This document shows, piece by piece, positions 48,338-56,365 of a DNA stretch of 64,000 bases (position 1 is the first letter of the stretch; each line of letters begins with the position of its first letter). The DNA is from Winslowiella iniecta (GTDB taxonomy: Bacteria; Pseudomonadota; Gammaproteobacteria; Enterobacterales; Enterobacteriaceae), in assembly GCF_001267535.1 (NCBI RefSeq), contig NZ_JRXE01000001.1, positions 92,572-156,571 on the forward strand, in the 5' to 3' direction. Both the position numbers and the translations under genes were made by a program. The notes below the pieces were generated by a model. That model did not search any database. It saw only the letters and a list, made by a program, of their open reading frames with translations, and had not been told where the DNA came from.

Positions 48338-49495
48338 ATGACCATTCCTGTTTCGTTGATTGAAGAGGCCGTTACCTGGCGACACCAGCTACATATGCAA
48401 CCCGAGCTGGGTTATCAGGAGCATCAGACATCAAAAATGGTCGCCGAAAAGCTGCGCGCCTTTGGTCTGCAAGTGCATGTCGGTCTGGCCGGAACGGGCG
48501 TGGTTGGCACGCTGGAAAATGGCCCAGGCCCGGTGATTGGCCTGCGTGCCGATATGGATGCACTGCCGATTACCGAACTGGGTAATCCACCGCATAAATC
48601 CAACAATCCCGGCGTGATGCACGCCTGCGGCCACGACGGCCACACCGCCATTCTGCTGGCCACGGCGAAACATCTTAGCCAGACGCGTAATTTCAGTGGC
48701 ACGCTGCACTTTGTGTTCCAGCCTGCCGAAGAGAATCTTGGTGGCGCGCGTAAAATGGTCGAAGACGGCCTGTTTACCCTGTTTCCAATGGATGCCATTT
48801 ATGGCCTGCACAACTGGCCGGGACTGGCGCTGGGTGAGGTGGCGGTGAACAGCGGCGCGATGATGGCTTCACTGGATTCGTTTGAAATTACCTTAACCGG
48901 AAAAAGCTGTCATGCCGCGATGCCGGAAAGTGGTGCCGATCCGATTGTGACCGCCGCCGAACTGATTATGGCGCTGCAAACTATCCCGGCGCGTCGCCTG
49001 TCACCGCTCGCCTCAGCCGTCGTCAGCATCACGCAAATTAATGGTGGTGAAGCCATTAACGTCATTCCTGAACAGGTAAAGCTGCGCGGCACCGTGCGCT
49101 GTTTACAGAGCGAAGTACGCAGTAAAGTACGCGCGCTGATCGACGAATTTGTCACCACCCTGCCTGCGCCATTTGGTGTCGAGGGCAGCATTAACTGGTA
49201 TCCCGGCTATCCGGTGACCCGGAATCATGCGCAATCGGCGCAGAACGTGCGTGATGCTGCGGTGAGTTTATTGGGGGACGCGGCGGTACACTGGGAAGTC
49301 AATCCGTCGATGGCGTCGGAGGATTTTGCCTGCATGCTGGAAGCCTGTCCTGGCGCTTATTTCTGGATTGGTGCCGATGGTGCCACGCCTTCACGGCCAC
49401 TGCACAATGCCTGGTACGATTTTAATGACGAGGTGATCGCGCAAGGGACAGGCATCTGGCAGCAACTGGTGGAACAGCTGTTGCCACGGCGATAA
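48338..49495 (+). CDS. M20D amidohydrolase (N-acyl amino acid hydrolase type)
   Basis: A 385-aa metallopeptidase-like amidohydrolase of the hippuricase/IAA-amino acid hydrolase group. Zn ligands lie in MHACGHDGHTA and FQPAEENLGGA (Glu-Glu), with GLHNW, a dimerisation insert starting GKSCHAAMPESGADPI, and the late SEDFACMLEACPGAYFWIG. It should cut an acyl group from an amino acid or peptide. Start at 48338 (MTIPV) follows GGAGAAG; an ATG six codons earlier is weaker. It lies after the hutHU terminator with its own spacer, so a histidine link is only suggested by position. Confidence 0.85.
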   Translation: MTIPVSLIEEAVTWRHQLHMQPELGYQEHQTSKMVAEKLRAFGLQVHVGLAGTGVVGTLENGPGPVIGLRADMDALPITELGNPPHKSNNPGVMHACGHDGHTAILLATAKHLSQTRNFSGTLHFVFQPAEENLGGARKMVEDGLFTLFPMDAIYGLHNWPGLALGEVAVNSGAMMASLDSFEITLTGKSCHAAMPESGADPIVTAAELIMALQTIPARRLSPLASAVVSITQINGGEAINVIPEQVKLRGTVRCLQSEVRSKVRALIDEFVTTLPAPFGVEGSINWYPGYPVTRNHAQSAQNVRDAAVSLLGDAAVHWEVNPSMASEDFACMLEACPGAYFWIGADGATPSRPLHNAWYDFNDEVIAQGTGIWQQLVEQLLPRR

Positions 49496-49531
49496 GTATT
49501 AAATTGCTCCGGCAGCGGCCCATACTTCTGT

Positions 49532-49555
49532 ACGGGCGACGTTTTCGCCGCCCGT
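49532..49555. terminator. Hairpin between the amidohydrolase and ybiB
   Basis: Ten-position stem ACGGGCGACG / CGCCGCCCGT with one mismatch and TTTT loop, lying between convergent gene ends. Confidence 0.6.
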
Positions 49556-49566
49556 GCCAGGGATGT

Positions 49567-50544
49567 TCAGTATCCCACCGCATCCAGCTCTGCCAGTCCG
49601 CTGGCAATATCCGCTGAACGTCCACTGGCAACAAAGCAGCAGGCGATTTGCAACCGCAATGCGTCGGGAACCGGCAGATCTTTATTCACCACCCGCTGAA
49701 TCCACGCGGCGGTGACATCCGCCTCTTTCGACGCAGCCAGCGCATCGCGCTCAATCGAGATCTCTTCCTGCCGCGCCAGCAGCAGTTGCGGCTCGGATTG
49801 CCCGCCGCGAATCAGGTTAATCGCCGGGCAACGTTGCAGATTGGCGTACACTTCCCCTTCCGTGCCGTTCATTAGCAGGGCGGTGCCGCCAATGGCCGCG
49901 AAAAATTTCGCCACCCGTGGAATATATTCCGGATGCGAAACGCTGGAAAGACGCAGCGCGGCGGCCTCATCAAACGGTGTTGCCAACTTTGCCAGCGTAT
50001 GCGCACTGTTACGCACCCCCATACGCCAGCGCAGTGACAGCTGTGTTGCCAGCGGCGGACACAGCGTGTCAACCGACATAAACACCAGCTCACCGGCATC
50101 AAGCTGCGCCTGTGCCGTCGGCGCGTCGGTCACGGCGGCGACACCCAGTGCGGCGAATACCGCTTCACTGGTAGTGCGCGTCGGGTCGTCGCTGACGCCG
50201 TGCACCAGTACCGGAAAACCCAGTTTCGACAGCAAAATTGCCAGTAACGGCGTCAGGTTAGCCTGCTTACGGGCACCGTTATAGCTGGGAATAACGATCG
50301 GCATGTGTTGCCCTGTAGGCGGCGTCAGGCGCATGACCTGCTCCTGCATCGCCTGATAGAAGCCCAGCATCTCCTCTTCGCCTTCACCTTTAATGCGCAG
50401 GGCGATTAACAGGCCGCCCAGCTCGAGTTCCGGCACCTCGCCAGCCAGCATTTTGCGATAGAGCGCACGCGCCGTGTCAAAATCGATATCACGCGCATGA
50501 TTTTTTCCGCGCCCTACTTCTTTAATAATCCGGGTATATTCCAT
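49567..50544 (-). CDS. ybiB: YbiB family protein (TrpD2-like)
   Basis: A 325-aa protein (E. coli YbiB 320 aa) with the anthranilate phosphoribosyltransferase fold: N-terminal MEYTRIIKEVGRGKNHARDIDFDTARALYRKML, then VIPSYNGARKQANLTPLLAILLSKLGFPVLVHG and NGTEGEVYANLQR. E. coli YbiB/TrpD2 lacks the transferase reaction and binds nucleic acid, and is made with dinG in the LexA regulon. ATG at 50544 follows AGGAAAT. It lies 60 bases after dinG in the same direction, keeping that operon. Confidence 0.91.
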   Translation of the reverse strand: MEYTRIIKEVGRGKNHARDIDFDTARALYRKMLAGEVPELELGGLLIALRIKGEGEEEMLGFYQAMQEQVMRLTPPTGQHMPIVIPSYNGARKQANLTPLLAILLSKLGFPVLVHGVSDDPTRTTSEAVFAALGVAAVTDAPTAQAQLDAGELVFMSVDTLCPPLATQLSLRWRMGVRNSAHTLAKLATPFDEAAALRLSSVSHPEYIPRVAKFFAAIGGTALLMNGTEGEVYANLQRCPAINLIRGGQSEPQLLLARQEEISIERDALAASKEADVTAAWIQRVVNKDLPVPDALRLQIACCFVASGRSADIASGLAELDAVGY

Positions 50545-50604
50545 AGCTAACGATTTCCTGAACTGACATCGCGACGACACTGCGAACAGCAACTACGCGA
50601 TAAA

Positions 50605-52758
50605 TTAACGCCGCCGTTTTAGCTTCTTCGGGCTTTTTTCTTTGGCCGGCTTCGGTGGCTCGCCCTCTGGCATCGGCGGTTGCTCGATAGGAAATACCGG
50701 CAGTGCCGCCAGCAGGCGCGGGCCATAACGTTTACTGATCAGCCGCCTGTCGTAAATCACTATTTCACCAAAACAGTCGTGACTACGAATCAGCCGGCCA
50801 ACCTGCTGAATCAGATTAAACGAGGCGCTGGGCAAACTCTGCACCTCGAACGGATAACGTTTCAGGCTTTTCAGCCATTCGCCCTCAGTCAAAATTACCG
50901 GACTGTCCACCGGGGGAAAAGCAATTTTATGAATATGCACCTGGGACAATAAATCGCCCTTCAGATCCAACCCCTCGGCAAAAGATTGCAGGCCGACCAG
51001 AATGCTGGTCTCCCCCTGCTGCACCCGTTGGCGATGCAGCTCCACCAGTCGGGAACGCGGTTTATCCCCCTGCACCAGCATCATCAGACGTAACGCGGTG
51101 ACATGGGTAAGAAAAAGTTGCATTGCGCGGCCGCTGGCAAACAGCACCAGAATCCCTTTGTGCTGACCTTCGCTGATTTGCTGACGGAAAAAGTGCGCCA
51201 TCTCAGCAATATGTTCCGCTTCCGTCGCCATCGTCGGTTCATGGCGCAGCTGCGGAATAACCAGTTTCCCCTGCTCAATATGGTTAAACGGCGAGTCCAG
51301 CGCGACAAAACGGTCATCCGCTTTTTCGTTCAGGCCGGACATCTCCTGCAAGCGGTTAAAACTGCTGAGCGAGCGCAAGGTGGCGGACGTCACCACCACG
51401 TGCGGCACTTTACGCCACAGCAGTTTTTCCAGCTGATCGCTGACGCGAATCCCCGCGCAGTGAAACAGCAGATGCGCATTGCCTTCACGGCTTTCACGCG
51501 TCACCCACTTCGATACCGGTGCGCCGGAGGCTTGCTCCATCGCGGCCAGACGCCACAGTTTGCTGACCGACTCAAACCACGCAAAGGTGCGGTTCATTTG
51601 CAGCAAGGTACGGTGCAGGCGAACCACATCATACTGCCCGGTTTTATCACTCAGATCGTTGAGAAAGGCTTCGGATAACCCACGCAGCGCGTCATTGAGT
51701 TTAAACAGCCGTGCGCACAAGCTAAGTATCTCTTCGGGTAACTGCCCCATTTCAAAGCGATATTCGCCGTCAATCTCATCTTTAGGCAGATACAGCGCCA
51801 GCATTGACGACAGAATCTGCAACTGTTCGCGTATCTCTTCGCAGTGGCCTTTCAGCCGCTCAATATTGGCCAGCGGCGGCGGGGATTTAGGGCGGAACTG
51901 CGCCATACACTGCTCGACCAGCCGCACAAACAGATCGAGCTGCAGGCTGGTCCAGCCAGGAGTGATTTCAGCGCTCATCTCCAGCGCGTCACGTGCCACT
52001 TCCGGCAGATGATGCCCCTCATCCAGCACCAGCAGCAGATTTTTCGCCGGCGGCAGCACGGACTCATTCTCCAGTGCCGCCATCACCAGCGCATGGTTCG
52101 CGACCACCACATCAGCATTTTCAATTTCGCGCCGCGCCACAAAAAACGGGCATTCACGATACCAGTGACAGTTATGTCCGAGGCAGTTGGCTTTATCAGT
52201 ACTCAGGCGTTGCCATAGCGAATCTTCAATCGCATCCTGGCTGTGATCGCGCAGGCCATCCCACTGATGGCGATCGAGAGATTTCTGCAACGTGGCACAG
52301 ATAGCCCGCTCATCTTTACTCGCCGTCAGATCGTCATCGAGGAACAGCAACAAATCGCCCTGCTGATCCTGATCCGCCGCCAGCGCCGATAAGTTCCGTG
52401 GGCAGACGTATCGGCCACGCCCGAAAGCGGCGGTAAATTTAAGATCGGGGATAATCTTTTTCAGTAGCGGTAAATCTTTGCTGAAGATCTGATCCTGCAA
52501 CGCCACATTAGCGGTACTGACCACCAGCGGCTTCTCTTGTGCGCGGCTAACCGCGATGCCGGGTATCAGATACGAGAGCGTCTTGCCGACGCCGGTAGGC
52601 GCTTCGATCGCCAGATGTCGTCCCTCATCGCCCGCCAGTGTTTTTGCCACTTCAGCGATCATCTGGCGCTGCGGTGCGCGGGGGATAAAGTCAGGAACCT
52701 GCTGTTGCAGGGATTTATACCACTGACCGATTTGCGCCTTAAGCGCGGAGGTGAGCAT
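50605..52758 (-). CDS. dinG: ATP-dependent DNA helicase DinG
   Basis: A 717-aa XPD-like SF2 helicase (E. coli 716 aa), active on R-loops, D-loops and G-quadruplexes. Walker A APTGVGKT (53-60), four iron-sulfur Cys at 119, 192, 197 and 203, the LVLDEGHHLPE box, and C-terminal motif VI QQVGRLIRSHDCFGEIVIYDRR; a Lys/Arg-rich tail closes the protein. In E. coli dinG is LexA-controlled; here the 50 bases before the ATG show only CTG and CAG half-sites twelve bases apart instead of ten, so a normal SOS box is not evident. Confidence 0.94.
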   Translation of the reverse strand: MLTSALKAQIGQWYKSLQQQVPDFIPRAPQRQMIAEVAKTLAGDEGRHLAIEAPTGVGKTLSYLIPGIAVSRAQEKPLVVSTANVALQDQIFSKDLPLLKKIIPDLKFTAAFGRGRYVCPRNLSALAADQDQQGDLLLFLDDDLTASKDERAICATLQKSLDRHQWDGLRDHSQDAIEDSLWQRLSTDKANCLGHNCHWYRECPFFVARREIENADVVVANHALVMAALENESVLPPAKNLLLVLDEGHHLPEVARDALEMSAEITPGWTSLQLDLFVRLVEQCMAQFRPKSPPPLANIERLKGHCEEIREQLQILSSMLALYLPKDEIDGEYRFEMGQLPEEILSLCARLFKLNDALRGLSEAFLNDLSDKTGQYDVVRLHRTLLQMNRTFAWFESVSKLWRLAAMEQASGAPVSKWVTRESREGNAHLLFHCAGIRVSDQLEKLLWRKVPHVVVTSATLRSLSSFNRLQEMSGLNEKADDRFVALDSPFNHIEQGKLVIPQLRHEPTMATEAEHIAEMAHFFRQQISEGQHKGILVLFASGRAMQLFLTHVTALRLMMLVQGDKPRSRLVELHRQRVQQGETSILVGLQSFAEGLDLKGDLLSQVHIHKIAFPPVDSPVILTEGEWLKSLKRYPFEVQSLPSASFNLIQQVGRLIRSHDCFGEIVIYDRRLISKRYGPRLLAALPVFPIEQPPMPEGEPPKPAKEKSPKKLKRRR

Positions 52759-53108
52759 TTAATTTATGTTCTGTTTTATATCAATCAGTTGTAAGGAAGT
52801 AGCTTATATTATGCACAACAAATCATCATAAAACACAACAGTGCACTACAGAGAATCCAGCCGATACGGCCTTATTTACCGCCAAGTTTAACATATGCGA
52901 GAAGCATTCCAAATTCAGCAGCTGTCGATTTTCATCGTCAGCCACTCATGTTTCACTCTGATGCCACGGAAGGAAATCGTGCAAAAAATCACCGGAATAG
53001 CAGGACAACCATAAGGATATCGGGTAACTTATGAACAGACTCAAACCGACCAACGTCACCAGGGGCGCTTTTCATTACTCTGGTAAACATCACAACGGAG
53101 GTGGTGCT
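52759..53108. other. Intergenic region dinG / heptad-repeat gene
   Basis: About 350 A+T-rich bases between divergent genes. It holds a CTGATTGATATAAAACAG-like imperfect LexA relative (minus strand, 52769-52786) and no other recognised element. The frame of the next gene is open back to 53031 but has its only good ribosome site before 53109. Confidence 0.4.
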
Positions 53109-53465
53109 ATGAAAACGAGATTAGAAAAACTCGAAAACAATGTGCAGATTATTCAAACCGATTTAGCGGTTGTTAAAACCGATTTAGCGGTTGTTAAAAC
53201 CGATTTAGCGGTTGTTAAAACCGATTTGGCGGTTGTTATAAGCGATTTGGCGGTTGTAAAAACCAGCTATGCGACCAAAGACGATATCAGTGCCCTCAAG
53301 GACGATATCTGCGCCATTAAAGTCGATATCAGCGCCCTCAAGGACGATAGCTGCGCCATTAAGGTCGATATCAGCGACGCCAAAACCCGTATTATTCTGT
53401 GGGTCGTGAGCGCGGTGTTTCTTGCACAACTCCTCCCTCCCTTTATCCGTACACTGACGCCCTGA
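53109..53465 (+). CDS. Small coiled-coil heptad-repeat protein with C-terminal membrane anchor
   Basis: A 118-aa protein of unknown function. Residues 18-52 are five heptads of the DLAVVKT type and residues 58-92 are five heptads alternating DDISALK / DDICAIK / VDISALK, a continuous parallel-type coiled coil with Leu/Val/Ile at a and d positions. It ends in one hydrophobic span (IILWVVSAVFLAQLLPPFI). GGAGGTGG precedes the ATG at 53109. The architecture resembles small tail-anchored coiled-coil proteins (DUF1640/CCDC90-like), but I do not recognise the family. Two Cys in the second block could form disulfides. A 26-codon in-frame upstream extension (53031) is less likely. Confidence 0.78.
   Translation: MKTRLEKLENNVQIIQTDLAVVKTDLAVVKTDLAVVKTDLAVVISDLAVVKTSYATKDDISALKDDICAIKVDISALKDDSCAIKVDISDAKTRIILWVVSAVFLAQLLPPFIRTLTP
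53160..53264 (+). repeat. Five tandem 21-bp repeats, block A
   Basis: Units start at 53160, 53181, 53202, 53223 and 53244. The first three are identical (GATTTAGCGGTTGTTAAAAC then C); the last two differ by a few bases. Each codes one heptad, so gain or loss of units keeps the frame. Confidence 0.93.
53280..53384 (+). repeat. Five tandem 21-bp repeats, block B
   Basis: Units start at 53280, 53301, 53322, 53343 and 53364, alternating GACGATATC-type and GTCGATATC-type heads with CTCAAG or ATTAAR ends, as a 42-bp two-unit pattern. Different from block A, same 7-codon period. Confidence 0.9.
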
Positions 53466-53476
53466 AGGCTGGATGC

Positions 53477-53947
53477 TTAAGCCAGCCGCTTACCAAAACA
53501 GACCGCCGCCGGATTGCCAAGATAGCGTCCGTAGTTCTCTATGGGCAAATAACCATGGCGCAGATAAAAACTGACCGCACGTTGATTAACTCGCCGCGTT
53601 TCCAGCCAGATTTGTTGATATCCGCAGCCACGGGCTTCGCTCTCCAGAAAAAACAGCAACGCAGAGCCTGTTCCGCGCGACGAGGTTACCGCATACATTC
53701 GTTTCAGTTCTGCGATCTGAGCTGAAAGCGGTCTGAATGCTCCGCAGCCCACTGCGGTTCCATCCGGGTCACGGGCGATGGCAAAACAGGATGCTGGTTG
53801 CAGGATATCCTCAGGTTTAAATGAACGCCCACCACTGTCTCCGGTGATAGAGAGCAGCGTTGCCGAGAGCCGCTGCATCAGTAATTGCGCATCCGGCGAG
53901 TCGCCAGGCTCACGTGCGACGCTAACCACTGCCTCATACGGATCCAT
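53477..53947 (-). CDS. GNAT family N-acetyltransferase 1
   Basis: A 156-aa GNAT acetyltransferase. Acetyl-CoA motif A is AELKRMYAVTSSRGTGSALLFFLESEARGCGY with R-G-T-G, followed by WLETRRVNQRAVSFYLRHGYLPIENYG. Substrate unknown. ATG at 53947 is only one base after the stop of the preceding GNAT gene, with GGGGC nearby as a weak site, so translation is probably coupled; earlier in-frame starts lie inside that gene. Third gene of an XRE-GNAT-GNAT unit. Confidence 0.82.
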   Translation of the reverse strand: MDPYEAVVSVAREPGDSPDAQLLMQRLSATLLSITGDSGGRSFKPEDILQPASCFAIARDPDGTAVGCGAFRPLSAQIAELKRMYAVTSSRGTGSALLFFLESEARGCGYQQIWLETRRVNQRAVSFYLRHGYLPIENYGRYLGNPAAVCFGKRLA

Positions 53948-53948
53948 G

Positions 53949-54470
53949 CTACTGCCCCACGCGCTTATACATAACGGTGGTGGCATCAAATTCCCCTTCC
54001 GTTGAGCGTGCAAAACAGGGAATCGTACCCGCCACTTGCCAGCCAAGAGAGAGATAGAGCTGTTCTGCCGCGTCACCACTACGAGTATCCAGCACCAGTA
54101 AGCTGCGCCTGGCCTGCACGGCAATCAGTTCAGCGTGCAACATCAACTGACGCGCAATGCCCTGCCGCCGGGCAGCGGGATGCACCAGTAACTTATTGAT
54201 TTCTGCCCGATGCGCTCCATTAGGCATCATACCCAGCACCACGATGACAGTGGCAACAATTTTCCCCTGCTGACGTGCCACCAGCAGCTGTTTATCGCCG
54301 CTGGCAAGACGGTAAATCACATCCTGCCAGAAACGGGCAACCGACGCGGTATCGGCAACATCAATAAACCCCACACTGGCTCCCTGTGCCACACAGCCGG
54401 TTAAAACCTCACACAGTGCGGCGAGTTCTTGCTGCGCCTGCGCAGCGCTCAGTGTTTCATAATCAATCAT
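53949..54470 (-). CDS. GNAT family N-acetyltransferase 2
   Basis: A 173-aa GNAT acetyltransferase with motif A HRAEINKLLVHPAARRQGIARQLMLHAE (R-x-x-G-x-A) and LVLDTRSGDAAEQLYLSLGWQVAGTIP. It resembles the family often called after its role in acetylating small toxic amines or antibiotics, but no substrate is assigned. The ATG at 54470 overlaps the stop of the XRE gene (ATGA); an ATG three codons earlier is possible. Confidence 0.84.
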   Translation of the reverse strand: MIDYETLSAAQAQQELAALCEVLTGCVAQGASVGFIDVADTASVARFWQDVIYRLASGDKQLLVARQQGKIVATVIVVLGMMPNGAHRAEINKLLVHPAARRQGIARQLMLHAELIAVQARRSLLVLDTRSGDAAEQLYLSLGWQVAGTIPCFARSTEGEFDATTVMYKRVGQ

Positions 54471-55030
54471 GGACGACATACCACCAGTGCATAATGTGCT
54501 GCCGTTTCCGGCGCGTGAAAAGATGAACGGCCAAACAGATGAAAACGCAGGCAATCTCCGGCGGTTAAACGCCAGTGTTGCTGGTTCATGCTGATCTCCA
54601 GTACCCCCTCGAGCAGCCAGATATGCTGTTCCAGACTGGCAACCGGCGGAATGTCATAGTCGATGCGCGCACCTGCGCGCAATTTTCCCTCGACCAGCTC
54701 GGCACGATATGCGCTGGCTGGTGGCGACAAGCTGCGCCGCTCAAAACCATTTGTTTCATCAATCCACACCGTTTGCTGCGCCGGTTGCAGATACTGTGCG
54801 GCATTCTCTTCCACTTCGCTCAGCAGACGCGACATTGTCAGGCCATAAGCGGCGCAAAGTTTATTTAATAGCGAGGCGGTAGGACTGGTTTCGGCCCGCT
54901 CGATGCGCGACAGCGAAGCCCGGCTGATACCGGTGATATCAGCCAGATCCTCCAGTGACCAGCCTTTGGCCAGACGCAGTTCTGCCAGCCGTTGCGCCAG
55001 CCGGTGATCAGTACTTTCTGACGGTTCCAT
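54467..55030 (-). CDS. XRE family regulator with cupin sensor domain
   Basis: A 187-aa repressor-like protein. Residues about 10-65 form an XRE helix-turn-helix (LAELRLAKGWSLEDLADITGISRASLSRIERAETSPTASLLNKLCAAYGLTMSRLL); the C-terminal half is a cupin (IPPVASLEQHIWLLEGVLEISMNQQHWRLTAGDCLRFHLFG). This layout matches PuuR/SutR-type regulators that sense small metabolites. It leads the unit with the two acetyltransferases and probably controls it through the inverted repeats just upstream. Confidence 0.86.
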   Translation of the reverse strand: MEPSESTDHRLAQRLAELRLAKGWSLEDLADITGISRASLSRIERAETSPTASLLNKLCAAYGLTMSRLLSEVEENAAQYLQPAQQTVWIDETNGFERRSLSPPASAYRAELVEGKLRAGARIDYDIPPVASLEQHIWLLEGVLEISMNQQHWRLTAGDCLRFHLFGRSSFHAPETAAHYALVVCRP

Positions 55031-55035
55031 TCATT

Positions 55036-55069
55036 TCTCATATATGGGAAAATATCTCAAATATGAGAT
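55036..55069 (-). promoter_or_regulatory. Probable autoregulatory operator of the XRE/GNAT unit
   Basis: TCTCATAT (55036-55043) and ATATGAGA (55061-55068) form a perfect inverted repeat, with a second internal palindrome ATCTCA-AATA-TGAGAT (55054-55069), starting six bases before the XRE ATG. Confidence 0.6.
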
Positions 55070-55097
55070 TAGCCCTCAAATTCACTTCTGGTCAAGC

Positions 55098-55122
55098 TGT
55101 ACAACCAAATAATAGTTGTACA
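55098..55122 (+). promoter_or_regulatory. Perfect palindrome upstream of the MlrA-like gene
   Basis: TGTACAAC-N9-GTTGTACA is a perfect 8-bp inverted repeat, 55 bases before the MerR-type gene. TGTACA-containing operators have been described for LitR/CarH-type MerR regulators of comparable lipid/photolyase operons (recollection, not checked). TTGTAC at 55116-55121 could double as a -35 box. Confidence 0.6.
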
Positions 55123-55176
55123 AGTTAACCAGTCGGGCTAACGTTAGTCAGAGGGTGTCGCTGACAGAGGAAAAGA

Positions 55177-55908
55177 ATGGCCGTTTATAGCATCGGTGAA
55201 GTGGCTGAACGCTGTGGAATTAACCCGGTAACCCTGCGCGCGTGGCAACGGCGCTACGGGTTACTTAAACCCCAGCGCTCGGAAGGGGGCCATCGTCAGT
55301 TTGATGACGAGGATATCCAGCGCATTGAAGAAATTAAACGCTGGGTCGATAGCGGCGTACCGGTTGGCAAAGTCAAAGCCCTGCTGGAAGGTGAAAATAT
55401 TCATCTGGATGACAGCTGGGCTGTGTTGCAGGATGAACTGATGGGCGTATTGCGCACCGTCAGACCGGCAAAATTGCGTGTAAAGATTGCCACAATGGGC
55501 AAGGAAAATCCGGCAGATGCGCTGATTGATAATGTCATTATTCCGGTTCGTCAGCGCCTCAGGCTGGACCAAAGCACCGCGCGCGCCATGAGTAGCCTGC
55601 TGGATGGCGCACTGATCGATTATGTCGCCTTCTGCCTGACCGGCTCGCGAAAAAAAGCCGGAAAGGATGCATTGTTGATTAGCTGGGGCAATGAGGACCG
55701 CACGCGCCTGTGGCTGGAAGCCTGGCGTTTATCCCAGCAAAACTGGCGTATTGATGTATTAGCCGAGCCACTGGAAACCTTGCGACCGGAATTGTTCCCC
55801 GGCCAATATATTTTCCTCTGGACCGGTAAGAAGCTCACCCGCGGTCAACAGGAACAGATCGGACACTGGCAGGAACAAGGGTTCTCCATCATGCCGCACG
55901 GTAACTGA
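55177..55908 (+). CDS. mlrA: MerR family regulator, MlrA-like
   Basis: A 243-aa regulator with an N-terminal MerR winged helix ([67 protein letters not shown]) and a C-terminal region colinear with E. coli MlrA ([59 protein letters not shown]...LRPELF). That region is a degenerate cobalamin-binding type fold; no DxHxxG B12 motif and no CarH-type W-x9-EH are visible. MlrA in E. coli activates csgD for curli. Here it is followed 13 bases later by a lipid-modification operon. AGAGGAAAAG lies before the ATG. Whether it acts on csgD, on this operon, or both is open. Confidence 0.82.
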   Translation: MAVYSIGEVAERCGINPVTLRAWQRRYGLLKPQRSEGGHRQFDDEDIQRIEEIKRWVDSGVPVGKVKALLEGENIHLDDSWAVLQDELMGVLRTVRPAKLRVKIATMGKENPADALIDNVIIPVRQRLRLDQSTARAMSSLLDGALIDYVAFCLTGSRKKAGKDALLISWGNEDRTRLWLEAWRLSQQNWRIDVLAEPLETLRPELFPGQYIFLWTGKKLTRGQQEQIGHWQEQGFSIMPHGN

Positions 55909-55921
55909 AGGGGCTGAGACC

Positions 55922-56365
55922 ATGACGCAGCAGCACGCACAACAGGCCACGCTAAACAATCTGGTGATGTTTTATCAGGACATGCAGGCACACTCTCTCA
56001 GCCAGCTGGCGACGCTCTATCATCAGGATATCCTGCTGGTCGATCCGGTTGGCCAGCATCACGGGCGGGATGCAGTGACCGGTTATTTTGCTGCCCTGCT
56101 GAAAAATCTGCGTTATTGCCGCTTCGATATTACCCATCAGCACGCTTTTGACGAGGCTGCCCTACTGCTGTGGCGGATGGACTACGCCCATCCGGCGTTA
56201 CAAAAAGGCGCGCCGCAATCACTGGAAGGCAGCAGCTATCTGACTTTTCGCGATTCGCGCGTCATCTTCCAGCGCGATTACTACGATCTCGGCGAGATGC
56301 TGTATGAAAAAGTGCCGGTATTGGGGAGCGCGATTCGCGCATTAAAAAGAAGGCTGAAATCATGA
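55922..56365 (+). CDS. NTF2-like (SnoaL) family protein
   Basis: A 147-aa protein of the nuclear transport factor 2-like fold: TLNNLVMFYQDMQAHSLSQLATLYHQDILLVDPVGQHHGRDAVTGYFAALLKNLRYCRFDITHQ and a later SYLTFRDSRVIFQRDYYDLGEMLYEKVPVLGSAIRALKRRLKS, the usual end of the type found in these operons. Role unknown. Second gene of the operon; its end overlaps the SDR start by four bases. Confidence 0.83.
   Translation: MTQQHAQQATLNNLVMFYQDMQAHSLSQLATLYHQDILLVDPVGQHHGRDAVTGYFAALLKNLRYCRFDITHQHAFDEAALLLWRMDYAHPALQKGAPQSLEGSSYLTFRDSRVIFQRDYYDLGEMLYEKVPVLGSAIRALKRRLKS

Noticed and set aside
52769..52786. LexA box for dinG
   Set aside because: CTG and CAG halves are twelve bases apart rather than ten, so I do not call it an SOS box.
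53160..53384. CRISPR array
   Set aside because: The 21-bp repeats are contiguous without spacers and are coding in frame.
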